From NCBI GenBank assembly GCA_002340355.1, contig DDLX01000045.1, positions 1 through 64,000 of the forward strand: a stretch of DNA of 64,000 nucleotides, read 5' to 3'. Source of the stretch: Cytophagales bacterium UBA2561. GTDB lineage: Bacteria > Bacteroidota > Bacteroidia > Cytophagales > Thermoflexibacteraceae. Positions 8,578-16,818 of this stretch are shown in pieces. How positions within the stretch are numbered: the stretch's first letter is position 1; each line of letters starts with the position of its first letter. The notes under the pieces were generated by a model, which saw only the letters and a program-made list of their open reading frames with translations, was not told the DNA's origin and made no database searches. The position numbers and the translations under genes were made by a program.

Positions 8578-9372
8578 TTAGGCAACTTCCTCTGCTTTTT
8601 CAGCTTTAGGAGCTTCTTTACCTTCGTCCATTGCTCGTTTTTTAGCTTCTTGCTCTCGAAGTTTACGCTCGTCTCTATCCTTTTTGCGTTCTGCAACACC
8701 TTCCTCAATCGCATTCGCTACGGCATTAACCAATAGCTGAACCGATTTGAAAGCATCATCATTCGCAGGAATTGGAAAATCAACCAAGTTCGGGTCTGAA
8801 TTTGTATCCACAATCGCAAAAACAGGAATATTCAATCGTTGTGCTTCTTTGATAGCAATGTGTTCTCGCTTGATATCAACGACAAACAAAGCGGCAGGAA
8901 GACGAGTTTGGTCAGAAATTCCGCCCAAAAGTCGCTCTAATTTTTCTTTCTCACGAGTCTTCATCAGACGTTCTCGCTTCGCCAAGTTTTTGAAGGCTTC
9001 GCTACCCATCATCTTTTCGATACCCGCTAATTTTTTGAGCGATTTTCGAATCGTAGCGAAGTTAGTCAGCATACCACCTAACCAACGTTCTGTAACATAA
9101 GGCATTTTAATTCGTTCAGCCTCAGTTGCTACAATTTCTTGTGCTTGCTTTTTGGTTGCCACAAACAAGATTTTTCGTCCTGACTTAGAAATTTTCTTGA
9201 GGGCTTCCGAAGCACGATTCAAGCAAACCAATGTTTTATTCAAATCAATGACATGAATGCCATTGCGCTCCATAAAAATATAGGGTGCCATTGCAGGATG
9301 CCACTTACGAGTCATGTGTCCAAAATGAACTCCTGCTTCTAATAAATCTTTATATTCAATCTGTTGAGCCAT
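8578..9372 (-). CDS. rpsB: 30S ribosomal protein S2
   Basis: A 264-residue S2 protein of the small subunit. It opens with the usual YKDLLEAGVHFGH, then KWHPAMAPYIF, FVATKKQAQEIV and ERWLGGMLTNF, and the signature FVVDIKREHIAIKEAQ. The C-terminus carries a charged Lys/Glu tail. It is the third gene of rplM-rpsI-rpsB, 39 bases after rpsI. In many relatives tsf follows rpsB; here the operon ends at a hairpin facing the desaturase. Confidence 0.98.
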   Translation of the reverse strand: MAQQIEYKDLLEAGVHFGHMTRKWHPAMAPYIFMERNGIHVIDLNKTLVCLNRASEALKKISKSGRKILFVATKKQAQEIVATEAERIKMPYVTERWLGGMLTNFATIRKSLKKLAGIEKMMGSEAFKNLAKRERLMKTREKEKLERLLGGISDQTRLPAALFVVDIKREHIAIKEAQRLNIPVFAIVDTNSDPNLVDFPIPANDDAFKSVQLLVNAVANAIEEGVAERKKDRDERKLREQEAKKRAMDEGKEAPKAEKAEEVA

Positions 9373-9411
9373 GAAATTACAATTAAAGTATGAGTGAAAG
9401 CGTGGAAAAAA

Positions 9412-9798
9412 TTAACGTTTACTGAACTGGAACTTACGGCGAGCTTTACGATGTCCGTATTTTTTCCGTTCAACCATTCGTGAATCACGAGTCAAGAAAC
9501 CTTCTGCTTTCAAAGCAGGTCGGTGTTCAGGATTAATTTGGCATAATGCTCGTGCAATCGCCAACCGAATTGCTTCGGCTTGTCCTGAAGAACCTCCACC
9601 CATTACATTGACTTTGATGTCATAGTTTGAGGTTTCACCCACAGTAGCAAGAGGTTGCTGAACAATAATTCTGTCCACCTCTGAAGGAAAATAATCAGCA
9701 AATTCCTTCTTATTTACGGTAATTTCACCTGCCCCTGCTTGAATGTAGATACGTGCAACGGCGGTTTTTCTTCTGCCAATGGTATTAATTACTTCCAT
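9412..9798 (-). CDS. rpsI: 30S ribosomal protein S9
   Basis: A 128-residue S9 protein. The N-terminal TIGRRKTAVARIYI, the central GGGSSGQAEAIRLAIARAL and the basic C-terminal tail KKYGHRKARRKFQFSKR, which reaches the ribosomal P site in known structures, are all present. Its ATG overlaps the end of rplM by 10 bases, so translation is probably coupled. Confidence 0.98.
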   Translation of the reverse strand: MEVINTIGRRKTAVARIYIQAGAGEITVNKKEFADYFPSEVDRIIVQQPLATVGETSNYDIKVNVMGGGSSGQAEAIRLAIARALCQINPEHRPALKAEGFLTRDSRMVERKKYGHRKARRKFQFSKR

Positions 9799-10244
9799 GA
9801 GTCTTGTTCAATCAATTTGGGTTGTTGTGCTTCGTGTGGATGCTCCGCTCCTCCGTACACATGAAGATTTTTAATGATTTTGCGTCCGAGTCGATTTTTG
9901 GGTAACATTCCCCGTACCGCTCGTTCCACTAACAAGGCAGAAGATTTGGCTTTCAACTGGGCAGGAGTCAAAGTACGCTGACCACCAGGATATCCTGTGT
10001 GTCGGTGCAATTCTCGTGCTGTCCATTTGTTGCCTGTCATCTGTACTTCATCCGCATTGATGATGATGACATTATCTCCACAATCCACGTTAGGTGTAAA
10101 GTTCGGCTTGTGCTTCCCACGTAATAAGCGGGCTGCTTCACTCGCCAAACGCCCAAGGACTGCAGAACGGGCATCTAAAATGACCCATTCTTTAGCGACG
10201 GTTGCCTTGTTCGCCGAGATAGTTTTATAACTTAAAGTGTCCAT
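9789..10244 (-). CDS. rplM: 50S ribosomal protein L13
   Basis: A 151-residue L13 protein, first gene of the rplM-rpsI-rpsB operon. Matching features are WVILDARSAVLGRLAS, the NVDCGDNVIIINA strand and the signature AVRGMLPKNRLGR. The start follows a promoter with a good -33/-7 pair about 40 bases upstream. Confidence 0.98.
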   Translation of the reverse strand: MDTLSYKTISANKATVAKEWVILDARSAVLGRLASEAARLLRGKHKPNFTPNVDCGDNVIIINADEVQMTGNKWTARELHRHTGYPGGQRTLTPAQLKAKSSALLVERAVRGMLPKNRLGRKIIKNLHVYGGAEHPHEAQQPKLIEQDSWK

Positions 10245-10284
10245 TGAAAAAAGGCTAAAAAATTAATTTTCTGGAAATGAAGCG

Positions 10285-10315
10285 CAAAGGTAAGGCTTTT
10301 TTAGATATTTTCCAA
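10285..10315 (-). promoter_or_regulatory. Promoter of the rplM-rpsI-rpsB operon
   Basis: On the minus strand TTG (10315-10313), 20 bases, then TACCTTTG (10292-10285), an exact fit to the Bacteroidota housekeeping promoter. The predicted transcript starts about 35 bases before the rplM ATG. Confidence 0.75.
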
Positions 10316-10362
10316 TTTTAGTAGGGTAGAGTAGATTTTTCCTAAAACACTAGCAACACAAA

Positions 10363-11223
10363 TTAACCTTTCATCTCACTCCGTATTTTTTTGATTTCTT
10401 CTTCGGATAAACCTGTACTTTGGCTAATAATCTCATTTTCAATTCCTAATCGAATTAGATTTTGAGCTACTTCGACAACTTTATGCTGTATTGCTTCCTC
10501 TTTGGCAGTTTCGATAGCACTCGCAAAATCTCGGTATTCCTTCAAACTACTTTCATAAGCCAGACGGTCTTTTTTATTAAATTTTGCAATTTCTGCCTGT
10601 TCAAAAAGATGCTCAAAAATTTTGGTTTGTAAACCGATTGGGATTTTATCCAGTCTATGCAGATTTTTCAGAATGAAAAGCCATTTATCAAAATTGGTTT
10701 CTAATTCGTCTTCGGTTTTGTCGAATTTGGGGACTTCCAAATACAAAAAAGTCAATTTATCATAAAAAATTTCACACGTTTCTCTGTCCATCAATTGGAC
10801 ATAATGTGCCAATTTTTCCTTGTTTTTAGGACATTCATCAAACATAAAATCCATCACACCCACCGTATAAACACCTTTGAGTTCGTACATCCAGTCTTTT
10901 CCTCGAACTGCCTGTTCCTGAATAGCATAGGTAGCGTAATATAACGTTCGGTCTTTGAAAAACTTTTGTTTGACCCGTTGCACTTCGACAATAAATTTTT
11001 CACCTTTGTCATTTTCGCAATACAAATCAAAAACCGCTTTTCGGTCTAATTCGGAATAGCCTGAATGTTCATTTTTGAGGTAGGTAATTTCGGTAATGGT
11101 TTCTAAATCCGTAAAAAGGACATTCAAAAAATCCATCATTAGGGCTTTGTTCATTTCTGTCCCAAAGATTTTTTTGAAGCCAAAATCGGTAAAAAGATTT
11201 ACATATCGTTCTTGAAATGCCAT
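10363..11223 (-). CDS. Rpn-type PD-(D/E)XK nuclease / transposase-like protein
   Basis: A 286-residue protein of the PDDEXK_2 / Rpn family, often annotated as a putative transposase and linked in E. coli to recombination-promoting DNA cleavage. The opening YVNLFTDFGFKKIFG is characteristic. The nuclease core is visible as FDLYCENDKGEKFIVEVQ, with the D at about residue 66 and the ExQ in place of ExK. The C-terminal third is helical and charged, with a final helix IGLSEEEIKKIRSE-like. No terminal inverted repeats were seen, so it is not shown to be an insertion sequence. It marks the start of the accessory stretch 10.4-14.2 kb. Such genes have many paralogues in Bacteroidota. Confidence 0.87.
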   Translation of the reverse strand: MAFQERYVNLFTDFGFKKIFGTEMNKALMMDFLNVLFTDLETITEITYLKNEHSGYSELDRKAVFDLYCENDKGEKFIVEVQRVKQKFFKDRTLYYATYAIQEQAVRGKDWMYELKGVYTVGVMDFMFDECPKNKEKLAHYVQLMDRETCEIFYDKLTFLYLEVPKFDKTEDELETNFDKWLFILKNLHRLDKIPIGLQTKIFEHLFEQAEIAKFNKKDRLAYESSLKEYRDFASAIETAKEEAIQHKVVEVAQNLIRLGIENEIISQSTGLSEEEIKKIRSEMKG

Positions 11224-11396
11224 GATTCAACTGCCTGATTTTTATCGCTAATTTTTCTTCTAAAGTTACGAAATTTTTAGGCTGTTTTCAAAATTTCTTT
11301 TTTGGGTAATGAGGCGAATAAATGCGATACATCAGAAGTTTTTAGAGTTGCAGTTTGTATAAACCTCGTTCATTGAATTGATACAAAATGGTAAGA

Positions 11397-12251
11397 TTAT
11401 AAATTTATTTCATCAAATGCCCTTTTTTCACATGAAAAACATTGTGAAAATCCTAATTCTTCAAGTAAAGTACTTTCAAATTTTAACTCAGGATTATATA
11501 AAACCCGATAATATTTATGTAACAAATCAATTATAGGTTGCTTAAATTTAACATTGTAACTGTGTAAAAACTCTCTCAACTCTTTTTCCTCCAGTCCTGT
11601 ATCATTATTGTATATTTTATACTTAGAGTTTGACAGATAAGTATATTTTTGAAATCTTCTTATTGCTGTTTTTTTTGGTTCAGAACTTTCTCGAAAGAAT
11701 CTGCCTGTCTCTCGTAAAATATCATCAATTTCAGCTTCTAAATCCAAAAGGCTAATATCTCTAAATATTGTAATTCCTGAGTTTCTTTCCAATACATGAG
11801 GTAAGTCGGATAAAAATAAATTAAATTTTGATTTTAAACGAAGTTCAAATATTTCTTTTTTGTCATTTAGTAAATGTTGATTTGCCTGAAACCATAACCT
11901 AAACTCTTCTTCTTTAGATTTTCCTTTGACTCTAATTTGTTGAGGAACTTTGTAATTTCTAAAATCTGAGTTTAGTGCTTCACAATCTCGATACTGATGG
12001 TAACGTGGATTCTTAACAGGAATGAGATATTGACTGGTAGAAGCCTGTACTTTTTTATAGAATCTGATAAAAGCCTCTGTATTTTCCAGTAAATCTTTAT
12101 ACAACAACAAACGTTTCTTTTCGAAATCACTTAGAAAATATATTGGCTTTTTGTAAACTATACCCTTAATTTCGTATTTTTCAATAAATTCTTTTGATTG
12201 TTTTAATTCAATAATTCCTTTTGAATTGGCATTCGTAATAAAGACTTTCAT
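11397..12251 (-). CDS. Hypothetical protein, family not recognised
   Basis: A 284-residue protein I do not recognise. It is soluble, charged and mostly helical. Possible landmarks are a central RYHQYRDCEALNSDF, KGKSKEEEFRLWFQANQ, and a C-terminal CFSCEKRAFDEINL whose CxxC could bind a metal or form a disulphide. The start at 12251 (MKVFITNANSKG) was chosen because the 20 extra residues from the ATG at 12311 are hydrophobic and basic and run into the promoter region of the divergent XRE gene. It sits between the Rpn-type nuclease and the XRE regulator in an accessory stretch, so a role in genetic conflict is possible but unsupported. Confidence 0.6.
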   Translation of the reverse strand: MKVFITNANSKGIIELKQSKEFIEKYEIKGIVYKKPIYFLSDFEKKRLLLYKDLLENTEAFIRFYKKVQASTSQYLIPVKNPRYHQYRDCEALNSDFRNYKVPQQIRVKGKSKEEEFRLWFQANQHLLNDKKEIFELRLKSKFNLFLSDLPHVLERNSGITIFRDISLLDLEAEIDDILRETGRFFRESSEPKKTAIRRFQKYTYLSNSKYKIYNNDTGLEEKELREFLHSYNVKFKQPIIDLLHKYYRVLYNPELKFESTLLEELGFSQCFSCEKRAFDEINL

Positions 12252-12392
12252 AAGATTAAATTTGGGTTTAATAATAATTTTTCTAAAAATATCGAAAAAA
12301 AACACGCTCAAAAGCCCATTTTTTGTTTATTTTTATCGTTATTTGATTTAAACAAAGCGTTAAACGGTTTTTATAACCTCAACATCTCAAAA

Positions 12393-12806
12393 ATGATGGA
12401 ACACAATAATCTAATGCAAAAGGTAGGGAGTCGATTGAAGGTATTACGAACTGAACGAGGATTGACCCAAGAAGCCGTTGCCGAACAACTCAATATTTCG
12501 TTATCTGCTTATGCCCGCATGGAAAGAGGTGAAATTGAAATGACTATACAACGCTTGGAAGCCGTAGCCAATTTATTCGGAAAAAATATCATTGATATGT
12601 TGGAACTGACAGGTATGAAAGCCAGTCATAATTATTCGAATAATCATTTTGAAAATAATCAAGTTTATCAAGGGAATCTTCAATTTCCTGCCGTCTCCCA
12701 AGAAGCTCATGAACTCCTCAAAAAACAAGTCGAAACCTTAGATATTGCCGTGCAACGCTTAGTCCGCAAACTCGAACAGATGGAAGGGAAATTGAAGAGT
12801 TCGTAA
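12393..12806 (+). CDS. XRE-family transcriptional regulator
   Basis: A 137-residue DNA-binding protein. Residues 12-70 form a five-helix HTH_XRE domain (LRTERGLTQEAVAEQLNIS, ARMERGEIEMTIQRL). A linker rich in Asn and aromatic residues follows, then a C-terminal coiled coil (about 100-135) that should mediate dimerisation. It is divergent from the unknown gene at 11397-12251, with the intergenic region between them a likely operator site, and is followed by the first DUF4240 gene after 46 bases, perhaps in one transcript. Target genes are not known. Confidence 0.9.
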   Translation: MMEHNNLMQKVGSRLKVLRTERGLTQEAVAEQLNISLSAYARMERGEIEMTIQRLEAVANLFGKNIIDMLELTGMKASHNYSNNHFENNQVYQGNLQFPAVSQEAHELLKKQVETLDIAVQRLVRKLEQMEGKLKSS

Positions 12807-12852
12807 CAACAAAAGGGAAAAATTTAGTATTTTTGAGAAAAAGGAGTTAAAA

Positions 12853-13311
12853 ATGAATGAAGCAAAATTTTGGAAAATCATTGGTTTATTTGATGTGAAG
12901 CAGACTGATTCGCTGGCAATTATGAAAAATGCTATTCAAGTTTTGAGCGAATTAGAAATTACTAAAATTGAGGCTTTTACTGATATTTTGGCTGAAAAAT
13001 TATTTGTGCTGGATGCCGAAAAATACACTCAAAATTTAGACAAACCTATTTCCGTAGATGACTTTTTATACGTTCGTTGTTTTGTCGTGGCAAATGGCGA
13101 AGCGTATTATCAGGAGATTTTGCAGAATCCTGAAAAATTAGAAGATAGTGCTTTTGAACCATTGCTTTCGTTGCCAGACCTTGCCTTCGAACAAAAAACA
13201 AATCAAGAATTTTTGTACATCACCAAAGTAAGTTATGAAACTTACAGTAACGCAGAAGGTTGGAAAGAGGCAGGCATTATTTCACCACTACACGCACTAT
13301 TAAATGACTAA
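12853..13311 (+). CDS. DUF4240 protein, first copy
   Basis: A 152-residue acidic soluble protein. The opening EAKFWKIIGLFD, the central DDFLYVRCFVVANGEAYY and the following NPEKLEDSAFE match the DUF4240 pattern (N-terminal FW-I, then a D-D-FLY-R strand and an N-P-L turn). No enzymatic motif is visible. Its TAA shares a base with the ATG of the next, broken gene (TAATG), and a second DUF4240 gene follows, so all are probably one transcript. Placement around a toxin-like gene suggests an immunity role. That is inference from context, not a property established here. Confidence 0.75.
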   Translation: MNEAKFWKIIGLFDVKQTDSLAIMKNAIQVLSELEITKIEAFTDILAEKLFVLDAEKYTQNLDKPISVDDFLYVRCFVVANGEAYYQEILQNPEKLEDSAFEPLLSLPDLAFEQKTNQEFLYITKVSYETYSNAEGWKEAGIISPLHALLND

Positions 13312-13627
13312 TGTTTATGGAAAAAGAACACGGAAATTTAACTTCTAATCCTGCTGACCATCATCTCTACGAAATTATTGATAAGGTGGATGATGATGTC
13401 TTTAAATATGGCATTTCTGGCAAAAAACTCCGAGCTGACGGTTCTTCTCCCAGAGCCAAAAAACAAGTTTGAATTTAGCGGTAAATTGGAAACGTTTTCG
13501 GTCTAATATTTTGCTCACGAAAATCAAGGGACGTATGTTAGCCAGAAAAATAGAAGATGAACACATTGAGGCTTATGAAAAAAAACATGGACATCGCCCA
13601 AGAGGAAATCCGCCACCACGTAAATAA
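13311..13627 (+). pseudogene. Frameshifted toxin-tip-like gene between two DUF4240 genes
   Basis: Two frames together look like one protein. The first runs from the ATG at 13311 to a TGA at 13470 and contains HHLYEIIDKVDDDVFKYGIS. The second, one base back, runs from about 13469 to a TAA at 13625 and contains NWKRFRSNILLTKIKGR and AYEKKHGHRPRGN. A -1 shift, for example at the A6 run 13458-13463, would join them into about 105 residues. The combination of LYEI, YGIS and a PRGN end resembles C-terminal toxin domains of RHS-type polymorphic toxins in Bacteroidota, with a possible GIY-YIG-like core. The large carrier is absent, so this is an orphan tip or relic. Family call is from memory of such tails. 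Confidence 0.55.
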
Positions 13628-14209
13628 ATGATGAACCAAAGCAATTTTTCAGAAACAGATTTTTGGAAATTGATTGAGCAAAGTCAAAATAAAGACATTT
13701 CGCAAGCCGATTTTTTAGTAAATAAATTATCAAATTATTCAGAAACGGATATTATTCAATTTGAGCGAATTTTACGACAAAAATTATTGGATTTGTGGCA
13801 CGAAAATATAATTGCGGTTTGTAAAATTATGCTGGGTTATATTTCGGACGATACGTTTTTATATTTTCGTTGTGCCTTGATTTTGGAAGGAAAAAACGTT
13901 TTTGAAATTGCTTTACAAAATTCTGATAATCTGGTCAATAAGATTAAAATTCAGGTTTTTATTGAAAATGAAAGTTTACTTTATGTTTCTACCCAAGCAT
14001 TTATCAATAAAACAGGAAAAATTGAAGAGGACGAAACATTTCCACGCTACCAAAGCCAAGATTTAGATTACGATTTCGGGAATTTTCCAATACAAGGAAA
14101 ACCAATTTTAGAAGATGATTTTTTGATCTATTTTCCTCGTTTGAGGAAAGAAAAATCAAACTATAAAAAACCACAAAATGCCCCTTCCTTCTCCGATACC
14201 AAAACCTAA
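13628..14209 (+). CDS. DUF4240 protein, second copy
   Basis: A 193-residue protein with the same pattern as the gene at 12853: TDFWKLIEQSQN at the start, FERILRQKLLDLWHENI, then DDTFLYFRCALILEGKNVFE and an NSDNLVNK turn, which closely matches DUF4240. It has an extra C-terminal 50 residues (DLDYDFGNFPIQGKP onward) that the first copy lacks. The ATG follows the stop of the broken toxin-like frame with no gap. Sequence divergence from the first copy is large, so they are old paralogues or were acquired separately. Immunity function is possible but unproven. Confidence 0.78.
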   Translation: MMNQSNFSETDFWKLIEQSQNKDISQADFLVNKLSNYSETDIIQFERILRQKLLDLWHENIIAVCKIMLGYISDDTFLYFRCALILEGKNVFEIALQNSDNLVNKIKIQVFIENESLLYVSTQAFINKTGKIEEDETFPRYQSQDLDYDFGNFPIQGKPILEDDFLIYFPRLRKEKSNYKKPQNAPSFSDTKT

Positions 14210-14322
14210 ATTCAAAATCCTTTTGTAATTTTCGATTAGTAGTTTTTCAAACATCCTTAAAATATATTTCCGATTTATCCCTTAAATCCAAGAAAACAAG
14301 CTCTATTTCTATCAAAAAAGCC

Positions 14323-14330
14323 TACCTTTG
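14323..14330 (+). promoter_or_regulatory. -7 box of the rpsP promoter
   Basis: TACCTTTG, the exact Bacteroidota -7 consensus, lies 53 bases before the rpsP ATG. No clean TTG is present at the -33 distance. Confidence 0.55.
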
Positions 14331-14383
14331 CGGTTCGATTTTTGGGATGGACGTGTTCCATCAGATTAAATCATAAAATCACC

Positions 14384-14896
14384 ATGTTAAAAATTAGACT
14401 TGCCCGAGGTGGGCGCAAAAAAAATCCGATTTATCGAATTGTAGTAGCAGAATCTACTTCGCCTCGAGACGGACGATTTGTTGAAAAAATTGGGCAATAT
14501 AACCCCAATACCAATCCTGCTTCTATTGTTTTAGATGATGAGGTAGCTTTAAAGTGGTTACTTGATGGCGCACAGCCAACTAACACAATGCGTGCTATTT
14601 TGTCATATCGTGGAGTTATGCTTCGAAAACACCTTCAAGTTGGTGTAAATAAGGGCGCAATCACTCAAGAAGAGGCGGATAAGCGTTTTGAAGATTGGAA
14701 AGCACAAAAAGAGCAAAAAATCCAGTCCAAAAAAGACCAATTGGCGCAAAGCAAAGACGAGCAAGAGAAAGCAAAAATGGCTGCCGAAATCAAAATTAAA
14801 GAAGACCGTGCGGCTACATTACAAAAACAAGCGGAAGCAAACAAACCTAAACCAGAAGAAACGGAAGCTCCTGCCGAAGAAGCAAGTGCGGAATAA
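14384..14896 (+). CDS. rpsP: 30S ribosomal protein S16 with extended tail
   Basis: A 170-residue S16. The conserved domain fills residues 1-85: MLKIRLARGGRKKNPIYRI, VVAESTSPRDGRFVEKIGQY and PTNTMRAILSYRGVM. The remaining half is a Lys/Glu/Ala-rich, probably helical tail ending in EAPAEEASAE, usual for Bacteroidota S16 and longer than the E. coli protein. The ATG at 14384 was chosen over an upstream TTG because the family begins with MLKIRL. It is transcribed alone between an exact -7 box and a strong terminator. rimM and trmD, often neighbours in other phyla, are not here. Confidence 0.97.
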   Translation: MLKIRLARGGRKKNPIYRIVVAESTSPRDGRFVEKIGQYNPNTNPASIVLDDEVALKWLLDGAQPTNTMRAILSYRGVMLRKHLQVGVNKGAITQEEADKRFEDWKAQKEQKIQSKKDQLAQSKDEQEKAKMAAEIKIKEDRAATLQKQAEANKPKPEETEAPAEEASAE

Positions 14897-14926
14897 TAAA
14901 ATTGAAATCTTTTTATTAAGTTTCTT

Positions 14927-14964
14927 AAAAACTTGGTCAGTTTTAAAAATTGACCAAGTTTTTT
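14927..14964. terminator. Bidirectional terminator between rpsP and rmuC
   Basis: AAAAACTTGGTCA (14927-14939) pairs over 13 bases with TGACCAAGTTTTT (14951-14963) around an 11-base loop, with A- and T-runs at the two ends. Confidence 0.88.
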
Positions 14965-14967
14965 GTT

Positions 14968-16299
14968 TTATACTTCGTTTTCAGCATCTTCGGCTCGTTC
15001 AACCAAAGACTTTGGTAATGATTTCTTAGTTTTTGCTCCCAATTCCTTCAAGTTTTCTACTCTCCTAATCAAATTTCCTTTTCCTGTATGTAATTTATTC
15101 ATTGCTCCCCGATATTGTGTTTGAGCCTGTTCCATTTTATGCCCCACTTCAATCAAATCTGCTACTAATCCAACAAATTTATCATATAATGCTCCACTTT
15201 TTTCTGCAATCTCACGAGCATTTTTATTTTGCATTTCATGTTGCCAAAGAATGGATATCATTTTCAGAACCACAATTAAATTAACGGGACCTACAGGCAA
15301 TACTTTTCGTTCATAAGCATATTGCCATAATTCTTTATTAGTCTGTAAGCCAGTTAAATAAGCGGATTCAATCGGAATAAACATTAATACAAAATCTAAA
15401 CTATTTAGTTCAGGAAGATTTTGGTAATTTTTGGACGCAAGACTATTAATGTGCATTTTCAAGGAACGAACATGAGCTTTTGCCGCATCTTTCTGTACTT
15501 GAGCATTTTCTGAATTACAAAATTCTTCATATGCCACCAGAGAAACTTTTGAGTCAATCACGATGTATCTATTTTTAGGATATCGTATTAGTACATCAGG
15601 TTGGAATAATTTTCCATTTGTATCTCGAAATGATTTTTGTACAAAAAACTCCTGATTGAGAGTTAATCCTGACTGTTCCAAAAGAGATTCTAAAACCATT
15701 TCTCCCCAGTTTCCACGCATTTTAGCTTGTCCTTTGAGGGCATTCGTCAATTTATTGGCTTCATTACTGAGTTCATAGTTGAGTTCTACCAAGTTCTTTA
15801 ATTCTTTTTCTAAAGAAAAACGTTCTTTTGCCTCATTTTCATACATAGATTGAACCTTAGTTTCGAAGTCTTTGAGCCGATCTTGAAGTGGGTTCAGAAT
15901 TTGAGCAAGCTCATTTTTATTTTGAAAAATGAACCGTTCTGACTTTTCATCAAATATTTTTTCGGCTAATAATTCAAATTGATAGGAAAATTGTTTTTGA
16001 AGTTGTTGAACTTTTGTATCTGAATCTTGTTCTTTTTCGACCAACCGATGCCTTAGTTCGGTAAACTTGGCACGCTCTTCGGCAAGATTTTCAGTTAATT
16101 CTATAATTTTTTGTCGCTGATTATCAGTTGTTTTCTTGCTTTCTTGAAATTCTGTGGTCAATAAATTCAATTTTTCTTGCATTTGGGAACGATAATTTCC
16201 ATCTCGCTGTTGAGCCTTTAGACGCATAAAATTGAGGTATAACCACATAAGTAGTGCGCCAATAACTATTCCAAAAACTAAATAAAGGCTATGTTCCAT
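14968..16299 (-). CDS. rmuC: DNA recombination protein RmuC homologue
   Basis: A 443-residue protein with a single N-terminal membrane anchor (about residues 4-24), a long coiled coil (about 30-200) and the RmuC domain (about 205-400). Typical text includes LKGQAKMRGNWGEMVLESLLEQSGL, PDVLIRYPKNRYIVIDSKVSL and FIPIESAYLTGL, with the D-SK of a PD-(D/E)XK-type core. RmuC is reported to limit recombination at inverted repeats and is thought to be a nuclease. The stop sits four bases from the terminator shared with rpsP. Confidence 0.93.
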   Translation of the reverse strand: MEHSLYLVFGIVIGALLMWLYLNFMRLKAQQRDGNYRSQMQEKLNLLTTEFQESKKTTDNQRQKIIELTENLAEERAKFTELRHRLVEKEQDSDTKVQQLQKQFSYQFELLAEKIFDEKSERFIFQNKNELAQILNPLQDRLKDFETKVQSMYENEAKERFSLEKELKNLVELNYELSNEANKLTNALKGQAKMRGNWGEMVLESLLEQSGLTLNQEFFVQKSFRDTNGKLFQPDVLIRYPKNRYIVIDSKVSLVAYEEFCNSENAQVQKDAAKAHVRSLKMHINSLASKNYQNLPELNSLDFVLMFIPIESAYLTGLQTNKELWQYAYERKVLPVGPVNLIVVLKMISILWQHEMQNKNAREIAEKSGALYDKFVGLVADLIEVGHKMEQAQTQYRGAMNKLHTGKGNLIRRVENLKELGAKTKKSLPKSLVERAEDAENEV

Positions 16300-16349
16300 T
16301 CTTGTTTATTCAAATTTATATAAAAACTTACATTCTCATGAGTTAACAC

Positions 16350-16470
16350 TCAAACTAAATCATCTAAAAAACCAAAATCATCAAACTTATGAATCAATTT
16401 TTTTTCAGCTCTGACCAATCACCACCAAAATTTAAGGAACTCTATTCGGTGGCAGTGTTATCCTATTCAT
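16350..16470 (-). pseudogene. Relic of a small gene with frameshift and internal stop
   Basis: From an ATG at 16470 the minus strand reads MNRITLPPNRVP and then stops. A neighbouring frame continues as LKFWW, a TGA, then LVRAEKKLIHKFDDFGF and a stop at 16350-16352. The second part has protein-like composition. The AGGAGG sequence 15 bases before the ATG looks like a ribosome site, unusual in this genome. The family is not recognised, and the reading is uncertain because the piece is short. Confidence 0.3.
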
Positions 16471-16485
16471 TTCATAACCCACCTC

Positions 16486-16673
16486 CTATTTTATCGCCCT
16501 AGTGATGTATAGTGGTTGGACTACGTAATTTTCGTAGAAAACAATTTCATGGTTAAGGTTTTTCCATTTTTCATCTTCAAAAATGATAGAAAAATGGGGT
16601 TGGCTTGGTCTTTGTCTTTAATTATCGAAAAACGCACAACTAATAGTCCATTTCCTACATCAAAGTAATTCAT
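16486..16673 (-). pseudogene. Relic small gene split by a frameshift
   Basis: An ATG at 16673 opens MNYFDVGNGLLVVRFSIIKD and then DQANP. After the CCCC run near 16596-16599 the protein-like frame moves back by one base and continues HFSIIFEDEKWKNLNHE, then IVFYENYVVQPLYITRAIK and a TAG at 16486-16488. Joined, this is about 62 residues. Without the shift the first frame ends after 50 residues with less plausible text. It is too short for most ORF callers. The family is not recognised. An inverted repeat (16564-16572 with 16589-16597) lies inside it. Confidence 0.4.
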
Positions 16674-16818
16674 TCTATGGTAATCAATCAATATTTATTA
16701 ATCTTAATAATACTAAACTGATATTAATTTTAAAACAAAACGACGTTTTGAAAATCTAATCAATATCATTTGAAAGTAACATTACATTTGCTCTACTGCC
16801 CTTAAATTTTGTACTAAA

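Larger units (their letters stand above)
16300..16818. other. Long gap holding relic small genes
   Basis: A 519-base interval between the divergent rmuC and NlpC/P60 genes. On the minus strand it contains two stretches that read like short proteins interrupted by frameshifts or a stop, described separately at 16486-16673 and 16350-16470. On the plus strand a -7-like TACATTTG at 16783-16790 precedes the NlpC/P60 gene. Confidence 0.5.

Noticed and set aside
10363..11223. Insertion sequence around the Rpn-type gene
   Set aside because: No terminal inverted repeats or target duplications were seen; the family is usually not an autonomous element.
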